Translations under genes and position numbers: made by a program
Shown: piece after piece, positions 51,101 through 61,308 of the stretch
Layout of the letters: each line of letters starts with the position of its first letter
Numbering within the stretch: the stretch's first letter is position 1
The notes under the pieces: model-generated
Seen by the model: the letters and a program-made list of their open reading frames with translations, nothing else
What the model was told of the DNA's origin: nothing
Database searches by the model: none
NCBI RefSeq assembly: GCF_905147045.1
Contig: NC_065895.1
Location: 11,599,001-11,663,000 of the forward strand
Length of the DNA: 64,000 nucleotides
DNA from: Nymphalis io
Lineage: Eukaryota > Arthropoda > Insecta > Lepidoptera > Nymphalidae
Direction of reading: 5' to 3'

Positions 51101-54100
51101 TGACGATGGTCTGTGGTGTGTCGTGTGATGGTCGACCTGATCTTGGCGAGGCACTCGACGGCGAACCCGCGCACGGCGGCGTCGGCGTAGGCGTAGTCCA
51201 GCAGCTCCAGCGCCGACTCCACGCGCAGCATGGGCCACGACGCCAGCGAGCGCGCCACCAGCGCCGCCTCCGAGCGCTCCGTCCACTCCACGCAGGACAG
51301 CAGCTTGGGCAGCAGCTCCGGGGCCAGCGCGCGGAAGTACTCCCTGGGGGTTATAACGTAGTTTTGTCAGGCATAAAAATTGAGGAAAGATTTAGTGTTT
51401 TTATAATAAACTATTTTGAAATTATTAATTCTAATCGCATTTTTGTAACCAAAAGATGAAGCGATAAATTATTAGATCCGGCTCTTACTCGCACGCGTAA
51501 GCTGGTACTGAGCACAAATATTATATATTAGTTCCTACCTTGACGCCCAAATATCTTTTTTCTCCTGTTCGTGCATTTCATACATGGGATCCTTTTCAGC
51601 GGTCGCTCGAAGTTTCTCGAAGTCCTCGCTCAGTCGCGCCATCACGTCTGGGGAATTGTTCTCTAGTTGATCCGCGTACGCTTTGACTGCCTCTTGCTTA
51701 GGAAATAATATTGGGTATTGACAGTCGTAGCTGGAAAACAAATATTGCCCATGAATCATATAACTTTTTATTCATTAACAAAATTACCAAACCAGACATA
51801 AAAGACATCCTATTACAAACTATCGAACAAAATCTTTTAAAATTCCTCTTATATTATTAATTTACTTATGTTATTTAATTATACTTAGTTACTCTTATAC
51901 TTCGTTGCCCAATACTCCTAATATCACATGAGTGAGTGAGCCAGTGTAATTACAGGCACAAGGGACATAAAATCTTAGTTCCCAAGGTTGGTGGCGCATT
52001 GGCTATAAGCGATGGTTGACATTTCTTACAAAGCCAAAGTCTAAGGGCGTTTGGTGACCACTTACCATCAGGTGGCCCATATGCTCGTCCACCTTCCTAT
52101 TCTATAAAAAAAAAAAAATCTATATACCCAATAAATATACTAAATTATGGGGCAGCTATTATCACTAAAGTGTGTTTGCCTGTTTGTTTGTTACATTTTC
52201 TCTACTAAACCAACCATTATTGTGCATACACGTTGTCAAGGGTACAGAAAATGACATAGGGTACCTTACAAATGGTACGTAATTGTTAGCATATTCCACC
52301 TTCCACTCACTTAGAGAAGCGTACTTGGAGAGCAGCACAGGAATCGATGTTGGGGTTGGAGACCACAGTACCCAGCGGATGTGACAATAGGTCGTCCCCC
52401 TGCGTCTCGTCGGCGACGTGTGTCCACATGAACAGGGTCACTCCATCCGTGCGGAGTTGTTCCTTGTAGTCGAAAATCATTGTGTTCGCCCAAGCCAACC
52501 TATTTATAGCGTCCTGGAAAAATAAATTTTTGATTGGCATTATTTTTATAAAAAAAGTAAAAAGGGAGTCGAATAGACTCATTGATGGTAAGTGGTCACC
52601 ATTGCCATCGACATTGTCAATGTTAGAAATTTCAATCAAACCCGTACATAATCATTGGGCCATCGGCCTGGGGAACTAAGATGTTATGTCCCTTGTGCCT
52701 GTAGTTAAATTGATTCCTACTACTTACATTTAGCGATTAATACATTTGACAGTTATCTTACAACTATCAAGAAATTATTTGTTTATGTTGACGTAACACC
52801 TATGACTTGAGGCGACATCTACATCAATAAAACTGACCCAACAGAATGTCATGGCTCGAGCATGCTCATATAGTCGGTAGGACGATATTGATGAAAATTT
52901 AAAGATAGACAGCGTTGCTTTACATTTAATTTCTTAAACAATCCTGTCTTCTTCTTTCGAATGTCAAATCAATAAAAATAGAAAGTGAGAAATCTGTGTT
53001 CAACTAAGTAGCTAAGCAACGTTTATATGTAAAGCAGTTAATTGTCAATAATGAATATCATAAGCACTTTCATTGGTAACAAAGTGTAACTAAAGGATTT
53101 CTCACTTGATGATTTTGATATTTGACTATAAAATTAAAAACGAAACGCCCCTTTTTTTGAAATAAATACTTAAATAAAATATTTTATTAAAAAGTTCTCT
53201 TTAATTATACGTGTTTACCTTATTAGCGTCCTTCCCTCTTCTTTTATTCTTGGCTTTGGATATCTCATATATGACAAAGCAGAGTCTCGCCATGCGTGGA
53301 ACGTTACAAACTTTTATCGGGAACTGAAGTTCTTCATCCCACTGCGCTTCACCCTCTTTCGAAACAACTGCTAATCGAGTCTTCTGCGGCTCGCACAAGG
53401 ACTTCCCACCATGATAGATACCGGCTTGGCAAACCACCTTTAAAATAAAAACATATGTACTTAACCTCTTCTGGATCCTAAAACTAGATCAAATAGTAAT
53501 ATATCTAGTCTATATTTATATCTATCAAGTGGGATCTAAATCAACTGGGACTTCATTTTTAATACTTTCACATATTTTTAATAGATTTGTAAATGATTAT
53601 TATCAAAACAGTAATAATAACCATTGATGATATTTATAAAATTGTTTTTTTTTTCAAAGTACTGAAGTACTGTCAAGATGACAGCCAGATAATGTAAATC
53701 TTAACCAGATTACGGGTTCCTGCATGTATCGGAGGGTAAATTTCTCCATACAATTATCTATCAACTCGCATTAGAACAGCCCGCTGGTATAAATTCAAAG
53801 CCTTCTCTTCCAAAAGCCTTAGCCCAGCAGTAGAACATTAAGAGGCATTTACTTTAAATTACTTAAATTTTAACTTCCATATTTTCAGACAAAGAAACCG
53901 TCTGAGGAATTATTAACATAGAACAAAGTCATCAAAATATTTTATAATTTATTTATTAATTAATATATTACCTCAACGAGTCTGCCAGGATCAACGTTGA
54001 GTCCACCAACAGTTTGCACCATACATGAATAATTTCTCTCGATCTTCCACGATGACTCGAAGTTCTTCTTTTTCCTTATCGTGTTTGATTGTTCTGAAGC

Positions 54101-57100
54101 GAGTCGTCTTCTCTCGGACAGTGAATAATATTGAAACTCACACGCAACTGCAAAGATATAATTATACAGTCAGTAAATCAGTTAAACTTGTAACATTACA
54201 TTAGAATTACATAGTGAATCCCTAGTTTGTGTTCATTGTGGACATTATTTCATATGAAAATATAATTTTAGACGTTAATTTTGTAGCCTAAAAATGTATA
54301 TTGTTCATACTTCCATTTACGGACGGCTAGCGACATCTCGGGTCGATATACTCAACCAAACACAACGTCATACCTTTTATCGGCCGCGATTGGTTAATTT
54401 CACTATTGTACCCGCACCCCTTCTCCTTGATGTCTGTACATTCGTTTTCAAGATTACATGCAATTTGAATTAAGAGCCTAACGCATCTTTTTCCAAACTC
54501 ATCATCTTTCAATCATCATCTTGGGTTATTCAACCCATCATTAATACCGCTACATATATCATACAAGCATTTATGCAAGGACAACAAGCTTTTAAAAAAT
54601 CATTTTTATCTTTTCGCTTCTTTTATACAATAGATAATCGGACGTACAAATGGGCCATTTGACGGTAAATGATCACAATCACCGATAGACATTGGTGCTC
54701 TATGAAATACTAACCGTCCCTTGCATCACAAATGCGCGTCCCAACCTTAGGAACTAAGATGTTATATTCCTTGTGCCTGTAGTTACACTGGCTTACTCAC
54801 CCTTCAAGCGGAACACAACAATACCAAGTATTGCTTTTTGGCGATTGAATATACGATGAGTGGCGGTATCTTAAAACATTTGGTTTTTCTATTGCATAAC
54901 TCACCGGCTATTTTATCCATACTGACAGTCATGACTTGAGGGACGCCATCTCGTGATAGCATCTCTTGTATATAAAGGAACTGTATGAGGGGGTGGTCGC
55001 CCAGCAGGTACTCTTCCCGCCCGCAGACCTACCATAAAACGTACCACAATTAACATTTATAAATCAATATAAAGTTAAAATATACAATAAATGTATTATT
55101 TTTTTTTTTTCATTTTAAAAAGGTAGAATATTTTAAAAAGCCTTTGTTTCTATTCAAAAATTTAAACCATTAATATATATAGTAATTAAACATTTTCAAT
55201 GAAATTATTAATTCAAATAAACATACATCAACACCCTGAAACTATCGGAACCTTCCTCACCTTGAGCACATAGTTACGAGGATGTTCTCCGCGCATGTTC
55301 AGTGAGTTCGCCTTTTTTCTTAGTATTGTTTCTATATGCTGCTGCGGCGTTAAGCCAACTGGCACATTTGATGTAAAGGAAAACTGCAATAAATAATTTA
55401 TGTTATATGTTACGAATCGGCTAGATTTGAATTCAATAATTCTCAGGTCAATCACTCCCAAGTTTTTATGCTAGTAAACTCTGAGACACTTCTCTCAATG
55501 TCAAGTTAGATGAATATGCTGCTTCCTTTAACAAGTAGTATATATATATGCTACATTTTTAATTCAGTTATTTATTAATTTCGAAAATCGATATAGAATA
55601 TGCAGTATTATTATGTATTATAAACCAATTTTAGTCGATTTAATTCATAAAAAAAATCATTCAAAGCTCCCAATCTACATCAGACCTCCTTAGAAAATAT
55701 CTCTATTTTTAAACAACACTGGCTTTGAACAATTTATATTATGTCATACGTCAATGTATACATTGCTAGGCTATGTAAAAATAGTGTCACCTAATTTATA
55801 AACAGTTCCAAACTTCGTAAATTTAATAAAAATCTCTTTACATCTCGATTATATTTAATTAAACGCATTTGTATATCGTTATAAGAAAAAATGCTTAAAT
55901 CACATTATAAACTCCAGCCCGATGTAGGAGTTGAGCAGGAGTTAGAAGAATCTTTACATTTAGAAAATTTAAGCGAGGCCGTGGCAGAAGAAGAGCAAAA
56001 AGAAGAAGTTCCGCCTGCATTTGTAAGCCCAGAGAGGAAGCTCAATCGGTCCGAGATAAGCGTTCGACTGAGTCTGCTCGGCAAAACAGCTGAAGGCGAT
56101 GGGTAGTTCCTAAGTTTTCTAACTTTTCAAATTTTTAATACTAGAAGTTTTTATAAAATTAAAAAAATATATTCAATCATTAGCCTACTCTATATATTTA
56201 TATTTGTGGACGTATAATTAGTATATAAATCACATTATATATCATTATGTTTTTTTTAATTGTGATGTTGCTTTTGTATGACTATACTCCTTCTTTTTTT
56301 GTCTATTTCATTCATACCTTTTGGGATTCGGATACGCTAGAAGAAATTATTTGTCGATTATTCTGTTTTCTTTTGAAAAAAATATATCGTAACTTATATA
56401 TGACAACGATCGTATTTACCAGACGTTGCGACAATGTTGGGCTTGTCTTGGCCACGTCGACGCGTCAAGCGGTCAAACGCTTACAAAACCCAAATATAAT
56501 TTATCAAACGGTTAAAATACATCACGAAAGTTTAAAGCGTAAACTTTATTTATAATTTTACAGATACACATATCTAAAGGCGGTTTGTACTGGAATGAGT
56601 TTAACAAATATCACAGCGATCAAATCGTTCCAACATTTACAATTCGTTGACGTTTCCAACAATTATTTGACTTTAGAAAACTTACAAGTTGTCACGGAAC
56701 TACCATTTCTACTTCTAATTCATGCTGATAAGAATCTTCTAAGCTCGGCCGGTTTAAAAAAGATGAAATACATGCAAGTGATCATTATGAACGATAATAA
56801 AATAACTACAGTGCGTGACGTTTATCAACCAGAGTTGTCCACATTAGAAGTCGGCTACAATAAAATTAGAAAAGTCGAACTCGATAAAATGCCTAATTTA
56901 AAATGTTTAGATTTCCGATACAATTTAATTGAAGATATTTCGAATTTTAATTTTCCAAACTTAGACAGTTTATATTTAGCTGGAAACAAAATTACAAGTT
57001 TAGTTGGTATCGAAAAATTGTTGAATTTGAGAGTTTTGCACGTGAGGAATAATCCAATAAGAGTCTTAAACGGATTCGACTCAAAGTTAAAGAAATTACA

Positions 57101-60100
57101 ATACGTAAATTTGCGAAACTGCAAAGTCTCGACTTTAAAACAAATAAAGAAGTTACGGGTTAGTCATCAATCTCACTAAAAATTTATAACTGGATATATA
57201 AATTAAAAGTTATGTATATTGATTGATTTTATTGATATCCGATTTTATTTATCTTATAACTTGGGAATTAAGATCTTATGTTCCTTGTGCCTGAAGTTAC
57301 AATAGCTCACTACGTAAACCGGAACGCAATAATACTAAATATTGATGTATAGCGGTAGAATATCTGATGAGTGTTTACGTACCCAGACGGGCTTGCACAA
57401 AGCCCTACCAGTCAGTAATATAATTTTTGCGGTCTTTAATTAGATGAGATATAAGATTTGATTCTGATTAACGAAACGCAGGCTAAAATATAAGCAACAC
57501 TGGTGTGATTTGCCATTTCACATAGGCCGAAATTTTTCTTTCGACAGGTATTACACTCACTGGAAACTCTTATCGTAAGAGGTTGTCCTTACATGGGTGG
57601 AATAGGAGAAGAGGACGCAGAAGTCGCTGTCGAAGAAGAAGACGAACAATTAAGAATTGAAGTCCTTGCTTCACTTCCAAAGCTTAAGAGGCTTAATAAA
57701 GGAGCCGTTACACCAGAAGAGAGGTAAATGATAAAATACATTTAAAGGATTTTCAAGCTACTATGTATGACAACTGGAAAATTCCTTATGTCCAATTACT
57801 GAAAACTTTTTAAATAGCTTTATTTTTAAAGTCCTTTAGAGCCTTTCTAAATATAATTGTTTAAAACAGGACCGAAGCTAAAGAGCTTATGAAGCAATGG
57901 ATAGAAGATGGTGAGAATAATGAAGAAGAAATGATGGAAGAACAGCATGATGACGAAGAAGAATCTAATGTTGACTAACTTTACTTAATTATAAACGATT
58001 TCATAGATTATAGAATTTATAGAGCTTTATTTGATATTAGAATCTTTTATTTTATATAAATAATAATTTATAAATGTATGTCTTCTAATAAACTATTTTA
58101 ACAAAATAGAGAACATTAGACCAGTTAATAATTTGTTACAAATATTCCTATGACAGTATTTATTAAATCACGGTAACAAATTGTTTTCAATATAGTGATA
58201 TTCAAGCAATTTTACTCTTTCTAATAAGTGCAGCTTTATTCAAATGAATAATTTTATGTATTTCTTTTTATCCAAACCTTTTGTAATAGAAATTTGCCCT
58301 CTATTGCAAGATCTTCTATTAAGGTATTGTATAGACCATTCCAATCCTTAGTAGACCTAAACAAGCCTTGAAATTTACATACGCTATGCTTTGCTATATT
58401 ATGCACTACAAACAGTACTTTATCAATATATGTTTGTTTATAAGACAACACTATTCCACTTAAATACTTATATCCACTTTAATTTTACTTCCACAGAACT
58501 GATAACAACTTTGCCGACATTCAGAACAATTTTTCCATAACTACATAATTAATTACTATGAATATTTTACTCCTGTGATCAGGAGAGGCTATAATTGTCT
58601 AGGTTGCCTAGATATTTATTGAATTTAAAAAGGTTTTATTGGACAAACAATATCAATATCACTGATAGCTTTTTGAGAATGTGTAGCGAGGCTGTAAAAC
58701 AGTGTTTCCACCGGGATGTGTTGTGCGAGGATATTTAGCAGGCTTGTTTCTAATTCAATTATATTTTTTCGCATTCATATATATAATACGTATATTCTGT
58801 ATAAATATTTCTGTTAATATATTATTTTGGTGTTATTTGATTACATAAATTCCTCATAAGTTTTCCTTCCAACTTTCCTCACAAGCACTTTTCTTAATAT
58901 AATGTCAGTTTTCGGTTTAACAGTTTCTGTTAAATATGAAATATCTTATAAAATACATAATACATTTCAAAAAATGCTTTCTCAGAGTCGATTTAAAAAA
59001 CAATGAGCTTTCAAAGTCAGAAATGTACATTATTATAAATGTATTTTAAAAAAACAATAAACTTTACTTACCTGCTCTCGTTATAATATTAGTTTGATAT
59101 AAAATCTCTTACCTCTGTGTTTGCTACTTTAGTGACGAGTATAAAACAGTTATTATTAAGGTGGCTAATTAAGGTGGTGGGAACGGTAGGATGATCAGCT
59201 AATCTCGGTGGACAATGATATCTTAATCTTTCTAATTGTGTACTCTGAGCTCTTTTTATTAGACTCTCCTCAGCTAAATATCTCATTCGCATCCGAAAGT
59301 CATTGACTTCCGAACTTCTTAAACTATCAAATTCATTTAAACCTGAAATAAATTTGTAAACATGATACAAAAACAAAGTGTACACAGTAATTTTTTAATT
59401 TTTAAATATGAAGCAAAAATGTTTATATTTTAGTGATTTTTATGGTTATTCCTAAATTTAGGATATTTTAACTATATATTATAAAACAAACGAAACACAA
59501 AAGGCATAGTTGAGTGTCAATAACTTTAGAAAAATTAAGTTTTAAATTATCATACCTTTTCCAATTAAATGACTGATCTGTGTATTCAATAAATGTTCCC
59601 CAGGCCTCTTAATGGATCGCTCAATTATCATGAGCACCCCAAACACAGGCCTAATATCACGGACCCTTTTATTTTCATCGTCTACCTCTTCTGGAACCGC
59701 TAAGGAATTTATGAATTGGAATACATAGCCAGACATCTCATGCAACATCCCAAATAGAGGCTGCTTCCCTGCCAAATCCCATAGCTCCTGAAAATTTATT
59801 TTATTTATACATATTTTTCTCCTATGTAATAATTTTATTTTGTGAATAGAATATAAAATATTGTTAATGTTTAACAAAGAAAATATATTCGTAAAAATGC
59901 AATAATAAAAATCATATTTGTTGTTTATTTAAATGTGTTAAATAAACAATATCAGTTTTTATTTAAGAATTTGAAATTAAAGAATTTAAAAACAACATGT
60001 ATTTAATAATACTTTATTGCCAAATCTCAATCAAATTTATTTCCTTAAGAGCTTTTGCATCTAACACATTAGTTGCAGCCATAATTAACATGATAATAGG

Positions 60101-60398
60101 AAAACAAAGTTTATGATCTACTTTCTAAATATTAAAAGTCAAGTTATCTCTGTACACATTACACAATAGTTTGACCTAGTTCTCTGGAGCAAAGGAAACA
60201 ATGTGTTGACATGCATCATGAGTCATGTTGATCAAATCTACAACCACTAACCTCCTTAATATCTTGAAGAGTTGCATCCCAACTGACTGTCACAGGAAGG
60301 TATATAGAATTTGGCATCAGGCATGTCAACTCCACATAATCAGACGGCGTGGCCGTCCAATAATCCCACGTATATGGGCAACTCGGTGCGGGAACCAT
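45118..60398 (-). CDS. Pi3K92E: Class IA phosphatidylinositol 3-kinase catalytic subunit p110
   Basis: Phosphorylates PtdIns(4,5)P2 to PIP3 downstream of insulin/receptor tyrosine kinases, at the plasma membrane with a p85/p60 adaptor (family knowledge). Nineteen coding exons join in phase: 60398-60252, 59787-59556, 59342-59113, 55383-55261, 55028-54905, 54147-53972, 53437-53219, 52513-52311, 51730-51539, 51343-51137, 50751-50608, 50492-50368, 50093-49949, 49300-49112, 48500-48358, 47706-47555, 46464-46288, 45639-45520, 45240-45118. The total is 3171 nt, 1056 aa, close to the usual p110 length. Order: adaptor-binding region (exons 1-2), Ras-binding region (3-5), C2 with GIYHGGKSLC (6-8), helical domain (9-12), kinase domain (13-19). 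Kinase landmarks: GDDLRQDM in exon 14, catalytic loop DRHPDN at about 904-909, DFG at about 922-924 followed by GHFLG, and KRERVPFVLT. The N-terminal adaptor-binding region separates it from class II and III enzymes. Exon 10 uses a weak donor (AG/GTCGAC). Confidence 0.95.
46040..46255 (+). repeat. Interspersed repeat, family B, diverged (p110 intron 17)
   Basis: CATAGACATTGGCATTATAA through ACACTGGCTCACTCACTCTT to GGCGGTAGTATATGTGATA, with deletions. It abuts the p110 exon at 46288. Confidence 0.65.
46692..46987. repeat. Rearranged family A SINE with inverted head (p110 intron 17)
   Basis: Bases 46692-46797 are the head half in minus orientation. Bases 46798-46987 are the body and tail in plus orientation, joined at a shared ATCTCG. 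All parts belong to family A. Confidence 0.75.
49367..49552 (+). repeat. Interspersed repeat, family B, interrupted (p110 intron 13)
   Basis: Runs from AGCGTCACCTAATGAG to CCGGAATGCAACAATCGT, where the family A SINE enters. Its continuation AGTATTGCTACTTGGCGG is at 49861-49878. Confidence 0.7.
49553..49859 (+). repeat. Family A SINE interrupted by a LINE insertion (p110 intron 13)
   Basis: Head GCCGAGATGGCCCAGTGATA, an internal deletion after the head, then body and tail. The body is split by the LINE insertion at 49650-49750. The SINE itself interrupts a family B repeat. Confidence 0.8.
49650..49750 (+). mobile_element. Very short LINE 3'-end insertion inside a SINE
   Basis: About 100 bases nearly identical to the LINE 3' end at 5608-5690 (CTGGATGCGGAAGGCGGAGG through GGCTGTTGATGATG). 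They are flanked by a 9-base direct repeat, ATGTGTATT, at 49641-49649 and 49751-49759. That is the signature of a truncated target-primed insertion, with a (TGA)n tail. Confidence 0.85.
51930..52112 (-). repeat. Interspersed repeat, family B (p110 intron 8)
   Basis: Well-preserved minus-strand copy ending in the characteristic TATAGAA and oligo-A/T tract. Confidence 0.75.
52568..52712 (+). repeat. Family B fragment (p110 intron 7)
   Basis: GGTAAGTGGTCACCATTGCC through TTATGTCCCTTGTGCCTGTAG, with substitutions. Confidence 0.65.
53690..53856 (+). repeat. Degenerate family A SINE (p110 intron 6)
   Basis: Short, diverged copy with AATCTTAACCAGATTACGGG near the start and GCCTTAGCCCAGCAGTAGAA at the end. 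Confidence 0.5.
54620..54870 (+). repeat. Interspersed repeat, family B, diverged (p110 intron 5)
   Basis: GGACGTACAAATGGGCCATT through ACTGGCTTACTCACCCTTCA to TATTGCTTTTTGGCGATTGA. Confidence 0.65.
55891..57978 (+). CDS. Lrrc23: LRRC23-like leucine-rich repeat protein (radial-spoke type), antisense in p110 intron 3
   Basis: Four exons join in phase: 55891-56102, 56564-57158, 57548-57723, 57870-57978, giving 1092 nt and 363 aa. An acidic N-terminal segment is followed, mainly in exon 2, by about eight leucine-rich repeats of the short LxxLxLxxNxI kind (for example LDSLYLAGNKITSLVGIEKL, LRVLHVRNNPI). A capping segment (LPKLKRLNK) and a very acidic Glu/Asp-rich tail follow. The order, length and the motif LLGKTAEGDG before the repeats match LRRC23. 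LRRC23 is a ciliary/flagellar radial-spoke component needed for sperm motility in vertebrates (family knowledge); that role here is inferred. The whole gene lies on the opposite strand within p110 intron 3 (55384-59112). No lesion is seen. A different SDS22-like LRR protein is the main alternative. Confidence 0.85.
57258..57420 (+). repeat. Family B 3' portion (LRRC23 intron 2)
   Basis: TTGGGAATTAAGATCTTATG through GTACCCAGACGGGCTTGCAC to CCCTACCAGTCAGTAA. Confidence 0.65.
58087..58092 (+). terminator. Polyadenylation signal of the LRRC23-like gene
   Basis: AATAAA lies 109 nt after the stop codon of the LRRC23-like gene, still inside the p110 intron. Confidence 0.5.
58254..58774 (-). pseudogene. 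Unidentified broken reading frame within p110 intron 3
   Basis: Several protein-like segments lie in series on the minus strand but in different frames. One starts at an ATG at 58774 (MRKNIIELETSLLNILAQHI...) and stops at 58625. A cysteine-rich stretch around 58480-58545 reads NCSECRQSCYQFCGSK. An open segment ending at the stop at 58254 includes KVLFVVHNIAKHSVCKFQG. Joining them needs at least two frame changes and there are stops between them, so this is most likely a decayed gene or retrocopy. An AATAAA on the same strand at 58235-58240 follows the last stop by 13 nt. I do not recognise the family; the Cys pattern could be a zinc ribbon. A multi-exon gene with very short introns is less likely. 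Confidence 0.35.
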
Positions 60399-61308
60399 TG
60401 TTTTGGTAATATTTTACCAGTTCACACAAATATTGTTGAGGTATACAACATCTTAGCACTTTCACTGATAAACGACTCACATAGCAACCGCCTTGTTATT
60501 ATTAACTGAAAATTTTATGCGGTAAACATTAGTCATTTAAATTATAACTATGATGTTGAATCATAGCATTTCCTGGTATTTTGATTAGGGGACAAATCGC
60601 CATTCGAAAAGAAACTGTCAATGATATTACACAAACAACATCGATTAAAATGTCGTAAACACTCTTTCACTCATTACCTCTTTATTAAATGTTTACATAA
60701 TTTATAATATGACACGATCCAATAAAATCACTCAAATATGTTTCTGAGAAATTGTAAATAAAGATTAAAGATTACGTGCAACATCTACGGCAGGTACTTA
60801 TTGTGAAAAAAGTTGAATGAATTGCTTATGGTAACAAACAAATATTTTCTTCAGAATCTGTTATTGACCGCTAATGCTATCTCTACACGTTTATCTTTTT
60901 GACGTAAATAATGTAATACTCTGAGTTCTCGCTATAACTGTTATTATCGATATGAGTAAATTAATAAATAATATTGTCTTGGTAAATATGGATTAGTCTA
61001 GATTATAAAATAATAACTTAATCAAAAAATAAATTTTCATGGAATGATCAATTTTATTTTATATTTAAGATTCTAAAGTTTATTATTAAATAAACGTTTT
61101 ATTTTATATTTATAGTTTTATAGAGCTAAATATTATTATTGTGTACTATTTTATTTGGCATTTAACTTGAATGAAACTTAACCTAAATGATGGCAATAAA
61201 AAAAAAACTCAATGACATATAACTCGTGATAAAAATTTGGAATTTTGGATATTTAGAATTTGAGATTTGTCATCGAAGCTTAAGGCGACGTTATGTATCT
61301 TGTATAAA
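60399..61308. promoter_or_regulatory. Divergent promoter interval between p110 and NSUN5
   Basis: About 910 bases separate the two start codons, which point away from each other. The interval is AT-rich and lacks the recognisable SINE and LINE copies seen elsewhere, consistent with a shared regulatory region. I cannot place transcription starts or core promoter elements with confidence. Confidence 0.5.

Noticed and set aside
56247..56555. 102-codon frame between LRRC23 exons 1 and 2
   Set aside because: Falls in an intron with good donor and acceptor. The N-terminal hydrophobic run is low-complexity T-rich sequence.
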